Below are positions 1 through 5,706 of a stretch of DNA of 5,706 nucleotides, piece after piece. The notes under the pieces were generated by a model, which was not told the origin of the DNA, searched no databases, and saw nothing but the letters and a program-made list of their open reading frames with translations. The stretch comes from Bacteroidales bacterium (GTDB lineage Bacteria; Bacteroidota; Bacteroidia; Bacteroidales; B18-G4), in contig JAGLEK010000031.1 of the NCBI GenBank assembly GCA_023145125.1, forward strand, positions 1-5,706, read 5' to 3'. How positions within the stretch are numbered: position 1 is the first letter of the stretch; the number at the start of each line of letters is the position of its first letter. Position numbers and translations under genes: made by a program.

Positions 1-1496
1 ACCAGGACATCAAACTCACCGAGGCGAAGGCCACGCAGTATCTCCACACGGTCGAGTGTATCAACCTCAGAATGAATATAGCGGCATTTGATATTCAGGT
101 TCAGCATATATTTTGTTAACTCTTCCGCCATGCGCTTGGTAAGTGTGGTTACCAAAATCCTGTCACCCTTTTTTATTACACGGTCAATTTCTTCAAGAAG
201 GTCGTCTATCTGGTTCGTGCTGGGCTTGACCTCTATCTCCGGATCGAGCAAGCCTGTAGGCCTTATCAATTGCTCAACAACCACACCTTCAGATCTTTGA
301 AGTTCATAATCAGCAGGTGTTGCACTAATGTAAATGCATTGCCCGGTCACGCGCTCAAACTCATCAAATTTCAATGGCCTGTTGTCCATAGCTGAGGGCA
401 GCCTGAAGCCATATTCCACTAAATTTTGCTTCCGCGACCTGTCACCGCCATACATGGCCCTGACCTGGGGTATGGTAACATGGCTTTCATCGATGATAAG
501 CAACATGTCATCGGGGAAATAGTCGATAAGGCAAAAAGGCCTGGAGCCCGGCTCCCTGCCATCGAAATACCTGGAATAATTTTCTATTCCTGAACAGTAT
601 CCCAGCTCTCGCATCATTTCAATGTCATAAGACACGCGATCTTCCAGCCTCTTGGCTTCCAGATGCTTGCCCGATTCCTTGAAATAGGCAGCCTGGCGGA
701 CCATGTCATCCTGGATCTCCATGAGCGACTCTTTCATCTTATCCTGGGAAGTCACAAATACATTGGCAGGATAAACGGTAGCACTGTCCAGCTGGCTGAT
801 CGCCTTATTGTTTACAGGGTCAAATGTTTCTATGCTTTCCACCTCTTCCCCGAAAAATATGATCCTGAAAGCAAAGTCGGCATATGCGGGATAAATATCG
901 ACCGTGTCCCCGCGCACCCGGAAACGGCCCCTGCTGAAATCATTTTCTGTCCTTGAATAAAGGCTGTTCACCAGCTGGAAAAGGAATTTGTTTCTGCTAA
1001 GCTTTTTACCGACCTGGATACGTGTTACGTTCTGAGTGAAATCATCGGGATTCCCAATGCCGTAAATGCAGGATACTGAGGATACTACGATAACATCTCT
1101 TCTTCCCGACAGAAGGCTGGAAGAAGCACTTAGCCTTAACTTGTCGATCTCATCGTTGATAGAAAGGTCTTTTTCGATATAAGTGTTGGTAACAGGCAGG
1201 TAAGCTTCCGGTTGGTAATAGTCGTAGTATGAAACAAAGTACTCCACGGCATTCTCGGGGAAGAATTGTTTGAATTCACCGTATAATTGTGCTGCCAGTG
1301 TCTTATTGTGGCTGAGGATCAGTGCAGGCCTGTTTACCTCTTGCAAGACGTTGGCTATTGAAAAAGTCTTACCCGAGCCTGTAACCCCAAGCAGCACCTG
1401 ATCAGGGTCACCTCTTTTAACCCCTTCGACCAGCTGGGCGATGGCCTCCGGTTGGTCACCGGTTGGCTTGAAATCTGAGATAAGCTTTAGCTTCAT
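1..1496 (-). CDS. uvrB: UvrB, excinuclease ABC subunit B (C-terminus missing, runs off left edge)
   Basis: This is the damage-verifying helicase subunit of nucleotide excision repair. It is loaded by UvrA, opens DNA at the lesion and recruits the nuclease UvrC in the cytoplasm. Translating from the ATG at 1496 gives 498 uninterrupted codons out of the usual 670 or so. Visible are the N-terminal ISDFKPTGDQPEAI segment, Walker A GVTGSGKT (residues 37-44), SHNKTLAAQLYGEF (62-75), and the aromatic beta-hairpin YYDYYQPEAY (90-99), which inserts between DNA strands. Also visible are the Walker B/DEAD-like box IIDESH (334-339), SATP (391-394) and the start of helicase domain 2, with LVTTLTKRMAEEL (448-460) and IHSEVDTLDR (474-483). 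Helicase motif VI and the UvrC-binding UVR coiled coil lie outside the window. All key visible residues are present, so the gene looks functional. The start is fixed by the family N-terminus. It lies 37 nt after the EEP gene, in the same direction. Confidence 0.98.
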   Translation of the reverse strand, partial: MKLKLISDFKPTGDQPEAIAQLVEGVKRGDPDQVLLGVTGSGKTFSIANVLQEVNRPALILSHNKTLAAQLYGEFKQFFPENAVEYFVSYYDYYQPEAYLPVTNTYIEKDLSINDEIDKLRLSASSSLLSGRRDVIVVSSVSCIYGIGNPDDFTQNVTRIQVGKKLSRNKFLFQLVNSLYSRTENDFSRGRFRVRGDTVDIYPAYADFAFRIIFFGEEVESIETFDPVNNKAISQLDSATVYPANVFVTSQDKMKESLMEIQDDMVRQAAYFKESGKHLEAKRLEDRVSYDIEMMRELGYCSGIENYSRYFDGREPGSRPFCLIDYFPDDMLLIIDESHVTIPQVRAMYGGDRSRKQNLVEYGFRLPSAMDNRPLKFDEFERVTGQCIYISATPADYELQRSEGVVVEQLIRPTGLLDPEIEVKPSTNQIDDLLEEIDRVIKKGDRILVTTLTKRMAEELTKYMLNLNIKCRYIHSEVDTLDRVEILRGLRLGEFDVL

Positions 1497-1511
1497 TTTC
1501 CGGGCTTTGTG

Positions 1512-1519
1512 CAAAAATA
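1512..1519 (-). promoter_or_regulatory. Possible Bacteroidota -7 promoter box ahead of uvrB
   Basis: Read on the minus strand this is TATTTTTG, an exact match to the TAnnTTTG -7 box of Bacteroidota housekeeping promoters. It lies 15 nt before the uvrB ATG. A TTTG that could serve as the -33 element exists upstream, but about 26 nt away rather than the usual 19-21. The 5' leader would be only about 9 nt. The match is short and could occur by chance in AT-rich DNA, so this is only a candidate. Confidence 0.25.
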
Positions 1520-1525
1520 GGAAAA

Positions 1526-1544
1526 GGAGGCCATTATTCCCTCC
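1526..1544 (-). terminator. Weak terminator-like hairpin at the end of the EEP gene
   Basis: On the minus strand, GGAGG, a 9-nt loop and CCTCC form a 5-bp GC stem followed by TTTTCC. The stem overlaps the last codons and stop of the EEP gene. G-T wobble pairs could lengthen it to about 7 bp. The stem is short, the loop large and the T-run only four bases, so termination would be inefficient at best. Its position between EEP and uvrB is the main reason to record it. Confidence 0.2.
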
Positions 1545-2655
1545 CCAAAAAAACTGTTACAGGATAATGGTCGGATAATGGGATCCTGTGCACCCTGAGT
1601 TCATAGGATTGAAAAACAGAAGAGTGAAGTATGAAGTCGATGCGCAATGGTGGAAGATTCCCGGCAAATGTATTGCCCATTCCATATCCGGCATTCACGA
1701 AGGAGTCTTCGAGCCCGGCCGATATCTCATGGTAGGCATAGGATAGGGGAGTATCGTTGAAATCACCGCAGATAATCACCGGGTACGGGCATTCTGAAAT
1801 GCTCCTGACAACCACTTCCGCTTGCTTTTCCCTGAGCATAAAAGCTGAATGCAACTTCCTCAATATGCTTTTTGATCCTTCCCCGAAAGCCCCTGTTTCT
1901 GTCTGGCCCTTGCTGACATCCTCTACAAATTGATAATCTTCGTGCTGCAACTTGATAGATGCAAGGTGAATGTTGTAGACCCTGAAGGTGTCCTCATCGT
2001 TGATCAGGTCTGCATAAATACCAAAGTGATGATAAGCACCGGGTACGGAAAGTGTATTTGTTGCTGCTGCAGCATAATTGCTCAGGATCACCAGGGCGTC
2101 GATCCGGTATGTCTTTTTGGGGTTGTAATTAGCTTTATAGCAATAGGTGTAATGAGTCAGATCTTTCATTTCTTCAAACACGCCATTAAAGTCACGACCT
2201 TTTGCTGAGAATTCCTGTATGCATGCGATATCTGCCTGTTGTGATCCTATGAAGGAAAAAATCCCGCTTCGTATTTCCGCATGCTCAATGCCTATATTGC
2301 TATGTACCATATTCTGTACATTATAGCTGAGCACTTTCATTACTCCTGTCTCCGGGGCCTCCCTGCCGGGCAGGATCTGGAAATGTCTGATAAAGGGTTG
2401 GTATCCAATGAGTACAACGGCCATCGATAGCAATAACTTCCTTTTTCCCCTGATCATGTAGTAAAGAAAGAACAGCAGGTTTATAAGGAGGAGAGCAGGA
2501 TATGCAAGTCCAAGGAAGGCAAAAACAGTAATAATGCCGGGGTTCACATAAGCGGAAAGGTATGAGCCAAGCAGTAAAACGGCAAATATGATATTTATCA
2601 GCCATATCAATCTGCTGATTATGCCGGTTTTACTCTTTCTTTGCCTGATACTCAT
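1534..2655 (-). CDS. Membrane-anchored endonuclease/exonuclease/phosphatase (EEP) family protein
   Basis: This 373-residue protein belongs to the metal-dependent EEP superfamily (DNase I, AP endonuclease and phosphodiesterase fold). Its substrate cannot be read from the sequence. Three hydrophobic segments occupy about residues 14-35, 40-67 and 74-88. The EEP domain follows from about 106, with signature residues in order: LSYNV (Asn112), IQEFS (Glu148), YNIHLAS (His230), GDFNDTP (Asp298, Asn300), RIDFI (Asp340) and SDHYPV (Asp362, His363). All expected metal-binding and catalytic positions are filled. Basic stretches before segment 1 (RQRKSK) and between segments 2 and 3 (RGKRK) suggest, by the positive-inside rule, a periplasmic catalytic domain. 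The ATG at 2655 lies 11 nt after the upstream stop, has no clear Shine-Dalgarno, and gives the expected basic N-terminus. Proteins of this type are often annotated just as 'endonuclease', but the membrane anchor makes a DNA repair role doubtful. A phospho-lipid or other envelope phosphodiester is an alternative substrate. Confidence 0.93.
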   Translation of the reverse strand: MSIRQRKSKTGIISRLIWLINIIFAVLLLGSYLSAYVNPGIITVFAFLGLAYPALLLINLLFFLYYMIRGKRKLLLSMAVVLIGYQPFIRHFQILPGREAPETGVMKVLSYNVQNMVHSNIGIEHAEIRSGIFSFIGSQQADIACIQEFSAKGRDFNGVFEEMKDLTHYTYCYKANYNPKKTYRIDALVILSNYAAAATNTLSVPGAYHHFGIYADLINDEDTFRVYNIHLASIKLQHEDYQFVEDVSKGQTETGAFGEGSKSILRKLHSAFMLREKQAEVVVRSISECPYPVIICGDFNDTPLSYAYHEISAGLEDSFVNAGYGMGNTFAGNLPPLRIDFILHSSVFQSYELRVHRIPLSDHYPVTVFLGRE

Positions 2656-2666
2656 TAAGTTCTGTC

Positions 2667-4283
2667 TTAACGGTGTGTCATCTTTAAATAAGAGACTGCC
2701 TTGCCGGATGAAAGTTTAAGGTAATAAATGCCCGGGCCCAGTCCTGAGGCCGACCATTTTACCTGGTGTTTGCCACTGTTTAAAGCAGCATCTACCGGAA
2801 CACCAACTACCTGTCCGGCCATATTGAAAACCTCGATCTTTACGTGCATCTGTTCATTCAGGTCAAAATGCAGTGTCGTTTCATCGCCAAAAGGGTTCGG
2901 GTAGTTCTGGTAAAGAGTGAATGCTTCATTCTCGATCTTATTCTCAGCTACCGAGATGGGAATGTCAACCACTGCCGTGAAGATCTCCTGGTTATAGCTT
3001 CCTGCGCGGTCGTCAGTCCACACAGGTACGATCTTGCCATCATAGGCATCTATGCCGATATAATCACCGAAACGGACATTGCTGTTTGGTGTTACGCCGT
3101 TGAATGATTCATTGCTCAGCCTGCTGTTTGTCCATGTGCTTCCCGCATCATCAGAATAGGCGAGGTATGCATTCATTTCAAATGGCCCTTCGCGTTCATC
3201 ATAATATACCACTGCGATCCTACCGTTGTCATCACATTGAATAGCAGGCCAGTATTGATGGTTCAGGGTTACATCATTTACCAGGATAGGCTCAGCCATC
3301 CATGTATCCCCATGGTCGGTCGATCGCTGAAACCAGACATCGTCAGTACCATCCCGCCTGTCTGTCCATACCACATAAACATTGCCCCCGGAAGCGTGAT
3401 CCGAGTAGTCGACACAGATAAATGGGAAAGAAGTATTTGACTGCGAGCCATAGGTGCTGATATATGTATCTGCCCCAAAGCTGTTACCGCCATCCAGGCT
3501 GCGGTCGAATTTGAGTCCTCCATCCCACCATACAACATATATGTTACCATTGGTGCCTGTAGCAATGTTTGCTCCCTGTCCTGAGTAGTTATCACCAACT
3601 TTAAGTGTCGGTCCCCAGTTTGCAGCTCCAACGTCTGATTTCCTGAATTTGATTCCGTATTCAGGCCCAAAGCTTCTCCATACTATCATCACATTATCGT
3701 AGGTGGAATTTGTCGTTACCGGGTCACAAAAGATCCATTCTTTATCTTCTCCCTGCATTCCGCTGCCGGGTACTGCAACAGCATGCAATGTAAAGCTTTC
3801 ACCATTATCAGTTGATTTATAAAGCAGCATATCCCTGTTATAATTGGGGACGGGTTTTCTCGAGGTGCTGCTAAGGTAGAAGTGTCCGGAAGCGTCGCTG
3901 GTCAATACCGGGTCACTCTGTGATAGGTGGTCCGGCAGTGGGTCGGGGAGAAGCTGACTCTCCGACCATGTGATGCCCCCGTCATGGGAATAGGAATATC
4001 CGATCCTGCGTATAACGTTGGGCTCCTGCCAGCCAAGGCGAAAATCGCGCCAGGCTGCCACAACGATATTTGGATCAGTGCGGCTGATCCTGACAGTAGG
4101 CTCATTCTGGGGTGTAGTCTCGAACGAAATATTGTAATTGACATAAACCGGGCTGTCTGAAAGGTCTTTTAAGGGGTAAACACCCTGGTGATCAAGTTCA
4201 AATGCATGCAACTCATTCTCCTGTGCAAGACTTATAGTTGTAAGTGAGCACATCATCAACCCGACAAGTAGATATTTTTTCAT
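2667..4283 (-). CDS. Secreted Asp-box (BNR/sialidase-like) beta-propeller protein with T9SS type A sorting domain
   Basis: This 538-residue exported protein starts with a signal peptide (MKKYLLVGLMMCSLTTISLA, cleavage near residue 20 or 21). The body, about 50-440, carries six Asp-box-like motifs: SHDGGITW (99), STDNGESF (157), SDVGAANW (216), SLDGGNSF (262), STDHGDTW (321) and SDDAGSTW (377). These alternate with strands of the type VVWTDRR (304), VVYYDER (358) and PVWTDDR (420). This pattern is that of a six- or seven-bladed propeller. From about 456 comes a T9SS type A C-terminal domain with LYQNYPNPF, VFNMAGQVV and GIYYLKLSSG. This normally sends proteins through the outer membrane for surface attachment or release. 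The Y/FRIP motif of true sialidases is absent and no catalytic tyrosine or arginine triad can be assigned, so enzyme activity is unproven. The start lies 6 nt after the rhomboid stop and 11 nt separate its end from the EEP gene, which implies co-transcription. Glycan or protein binding is as plausible as hydrolysis. Confidence 0.95.
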   Translation of the reverse strand: MKKYLLVGLMMCSLTTISLAQENELHAFELDHQGVYPLKDLSDSPVYVNYNISFETTPQNEPTVRISRTDPNIVVAAWRDFRLGWQEPNVIRRIGYSYSHDGGITWSESQLLPDPLPDHLSQSDPVLTSDASGHFYLSSTSRKPVPNYNRDMLLYKSTDNGESFTLHAVAVPGSGMQGEDKEWIFCDPVTTNSTYDNVMIVWRSFGPEYGIKFRKSDVGAANWGPTLKVGDNYSGQGANIATGTNGNIYVVWWDGGLKFDRSLDGGNSFGADTYISTYGSQSNTSFPFICVDYSDHASGGNVYVVWTDRRDGTDDVWFQRSTDHGDTWMAEPILVNDVTLNHQYWPAIQCDDNGRIAVVYYDEREGPFEMNAYLAYSDDAGSTWTNSRLSNESFNGVTPNSNVRFGDYIGIDAYDGKIVPVWTDDRAGSYNQEIFTAVVDIPISVAENKIENEAFTLYQNYPNPFGDETTLHFDLNEQMHVKIEVFNMAGQVVGVPVDAALNSGKHQVKWSASGLGPGIYYLKLSSGKAVSYLKMTHR

Positions 4284-4289
4284 CCCTGT

Positions 4290-5216
4290 TTATTTTTTAT
4301 TGCTTTGATTAAAAAGCAGTTCTTTTTCTTCTTTTGTAAGGCTGTCGTAGCCGGAGCGTGATATTTTGTCTAATATCTCATCGATCCTTCTTTGTTTGGC
4401 TGCGCGATTCTTGTTGTAACTTTGATCCGTGACCGGACGACTGGCTTTTTTTGTTTTGGCCCTGGGTTTCCTTTTTATGGTATGCCCCGTTTTTTTTCTG
4501 TATGTGACTTTTGGAAATAGTGTGCTAATATCTTTTCCTTTACGCAGATAGTATATGTAGAAGAACCCATATACAGCCCCACCGATATGGGCAATATGCC
4601 CTCCGGCATTCCCGTGACGGATCATAAAGAAGTCGATGATAAAAAGTGCCAGGGCCAGGTAAAATATCTTGACCCTGCCGAAAAAGATCATGTTGATCGT
4701 ATAGTTCGGGATATAAAATGATATAGCAGTAACAATGGCCATGACAGATGCACTGGCACCCAGGGCCCTCGCCTGAGGCATCACCGCCTCAAAAACAGGA
4801 AAAATGTTATATGCCAGGATGTACAGCAATCCCCCGGCCAATCCACCCAGCAGGTAGGTGGTGATCAACTGCCGCTGGTTAAGGTATTGCATGAAGATCT
4901 TCCCAAACCAGTATAACCACAACATATTAAAAAGGATATGCCAGAAACTGGTATGCAGGAACATATACGTCAGCAGGGTCCATGGCCTGGTGATCAGCAG
5001 CTCAAAACTCGCAGGAAGCGCCAGGTAATCGAGGATCCACACCTCCACTATGAGGTCCGAGCGGTTGAATGCCCATCCGATAATAAAAGCCAGCTGTATA
5101 AGCAGCCATACCGCAGTGTTGATAATGATCAGCCTGGGCAGGATGCTGCTGTCCCTGAAAAAACGTTTCAGGTCCGCAAATGGATTGGGCCGCTGTTGAT
5201 TACTAAATTGATTCAT
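4290..5216 (-). CDS. Rhomboid family intramembrane serine protease with basic C-terminal extension
   Basis: This is a complete 308-residue rhomboid, which cleaves membrane proteins within or next to a transmembrane helix using a Ser-His dyad in the inner membrane. Hydrophobic segments lie at about 28-49, 80-105, 117-138, 152-169, 181-199 and 206-224. The oxyanion/loop motif HTSFWHILFN places His88, His93 and Asn97 with the same spacing as GlpG H145, H150 and N154. The catalytic serine is expected at Ser155 in GASAS (153-157), where the common following glycine is alanine. The catalytic histidine is His210 in HIAHIGG. After the last helix comes a Lys/Arg-rich linker (about 238-276), then a charged segment with ILDKISRSGYDSLTKEEKE (281-299). 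That segment resembles the conserved tail I recall from many Bacteroidota rhomboids (possibly DUF6576). The tail should be cytoplasmic. The ATG at 5216 follows a purine-rich tract and lies 22 nt after the upstream rhomboid, so translation of the two is probably coordinated. Substrates are unknown. Confidence 0.96.
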   Translation of the reverse strand: MNQFSNQQRPNPFADLKRFFRDSSILPRLIIINTAVWLLIQLAFIIGWAFNRSDLIVEVWILDYLALPASFELLITRPWTLLTYMFLHTSFWHILFNMLWLYWFGKIFMQYLNQRQLITTYLLGGLAGGLLYILAYNIFPVFEAVMPQARALGASASVMAIVTAISFYIPNYTINMIFFGRVKIFYLALALFIIDFFMIRHGNAGGHIAHIGGAVYGFFYIYYLRKGKDISTLFPKVTYRKKTGHTIKRKPRAKTKKASRPVTDQSYNKNRAAKQRRIDEILDKISRSGYDSLTKEEKELLFNQSNKK

Positions 5217-5236
5217 CCTTTTTCCTTTTTCCTTCT
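5217..5236 (-). promoter_or_regulatory. All-purine ribosome-binding tract before the second rhomboid
   Basis: The 20 nt directly before the ATG are purines only on the minus strand, including AGAAGG and two copies of GGAAAAA ending in GG. An AAGGA-type Shine-Dalgarno falls 13 or more nt upstream of the start, and weaker AAGG cores lie closer. It fills almost all of the 22-nt gap between the two rhomboid genes and supports the chosen start. The other intergenic gaps show no comparable tract. Confidence 0.5.
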
Positions 5237-5238
5237 GC

Positions 5239-5706
5239 TTAGTAAACGCCTTTCTTCTTCCAGTATTTCACCATGAAGAATCCGAATACCATTCCTCCAA
5301 GGTGTGCAAAGTGGGCTATTCCGTCCTGTGTGCCTCTTATCCCGAAATACAGTTCGGCTACACCATAGATAATAACAAAGTACTTGGCCTTGATGGGAAT
5401 GGCAAAGAACACATATAACATAGTATTGGGGAACATCATCCCAAATGCAAGCAGGATGCCGAAAACAGCCCCTGAAGCTCCCACAGTAGGCGTGTTGATG
5501 ATCCTGTAAATCATATACATATTATCAAACGTTTCCTGCGAGATTACGCCTTTATAGCTAAAGCCAGATCCTGCATAGTTATACACATAATCTATTAGTT
5601 CAGGAGTAAGAACTGATTCAAGGGATCGTATGCGTATAAATGCCACCAGCAACTGCACCAGTCCGGCACCGATGCCTGTGACCATATAAAAAGTCAGAAA
5701 GCGCTT
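5239..5706 (-). CDS. Rhomboid family intramembrane serine protease (N-terminus missing, runs off right edge)
   Basis: The reading frame is open to the window edge, giving 155 visible codons that begin KRFLTFYMVTGIGAG. This matches the end of rhomboid helix 2 and the start of helix 3, so the methionine at 5685 is internal, not the start. The catalytic serine sits in GASGAVFG (visible residues 76-83, Ser78) and the catalytic histidine in HFAHLGG (His135), so the dyad is intact. The N-terminal HxxxxHxxxN motif lies outside the window. A loop of about 50 residues (visible 27-75, with SLESVLTPELIDY and YNYAGSGFSYKG) separates helix 3 from the serine helix, much longer than in the neighbouring rhomboid. 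The protein ends shortly after the last helix with KYWKKKGVY and lacks the long basic tail of its neighbour. The two are related but distinct paralogues, probably co-transcribed, which suggests separate substrates or a joint role. Confidence 0.95.
   Translation of the reverse strand, partial: KRFLTFYMVTGIGAGLVQLLVAFIRIRSLESVLTPELIDYVYNYAGSGFSYKGVISQETFDNMYMIYRIINTPTVGASGAVFGILLAFGMMFPNTMLYVFFAIPIKAKYFVIIYGVAELYFGIRGTQDGIAHFAHLGGMVFGFFMVKYWKKKGVY

Noticed and set aside
663..956. 97-codon plus-strand frame antisense to uvrB
   Set aside because: The opposite strand encodes a continuous, highly conserved part of UvrB. The open frame follows from that codon use.
2321..2605. 94-codon minus-strand frame overlapping the N-terminal part of the EEP gene
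   Set aside because: It is out of frame with the well-supported membrane/EEP gene. Its translation is rich in Cys, Pro and His with no recognisable motif, as expected of an alternative-frame shadow.
3278..3670. 130-codon open frame on the minus strand inside the propeller gene
   Set aside because: It overlaps the T9SS propeller gene in another frame. The gene itself has clear motifs throughout, while this frame shows no domain, signal peptide or plausible start context.
2667..4283. Annotation of the propeller protein as a functional exo-sialidase
   Set aside because: Asp boxes are structural and occur in many propellers. The FRIP motif and an assignable catalytic triad are not seen, so only 'sialidase-like' is supported.
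4440..4500. T-rich low-complexity stretch that could look like a terminator or an AT-rich regulatory site
   Set aside because: It lies inside the rhomboid reading frame and encodes the lysine/arginine-rich linker (AAA/AAG codons). No stable hairpin is associated with it.
4938..5276. 112-codon plus-strand frame antisense to the rhomboid genes
   Set aside because: It spans the junction of two well-supported minus-strand genes and has no motif of its own. Nothing suggests a genuine antisense gene.

Overview
All readable genes in this window lie on the minus strand and are tightly packed, with gaps of 22, 6, 11 and 37 nt. The source looks like a Bacteroidota bacterium. The secreted protein ends in a type IX secretion (T9SS, 'type A') sorting domain with the YPNPF motif. 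Two rhomboid proteases sit in tandem next to a membrane-anchored endonuclease/exonuclease/phosphatase (EEP) protein, an arrangement I recall from this phylum. Most starts lack a strong Shine-Dalgarno. I cannot name a genus.

In transcription order (right to left): (1) 5239-5706, the 3' part of a rhomboid protease with both catalytic residues visible, cut by the window edge; (2) 4290-5216, a complete second rhomboid protease with a basic cytoplasmic tail and a conserved-looking C-terminal helical segment; (3) 2667-4283, an exported Asp-box (BNR/sialidase-like) beta-propeller protein with a T9SS C-terminal sorting domain; (4) 1534-2655, an EEP-superfamily protein with three N-terminal membrane segments; (5) 1-1496, the N-terminal three quarters of UvrB, the nucleotide excision repair helicase, cut by the left edge.

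Genes 1-4 look like one transcription unit of envelope proteins: two intramembrane proteases, a secreted surface protein and a membrane-tethered hydrolase. uvrB follows in the same direction, but its 37-nt leader holds a weak hairpin and a TAnnTTTG box, so it may have its own promoter. No RNA genes, CRISPR arrays, insertion sequences or attachment sites were seen, and no stretch over 300 bases lacks a gene. I found no convincing undescribed system. The point most worth following up is the T9SS propeller gene sitting between the rhomboid pair and the EEP gene.
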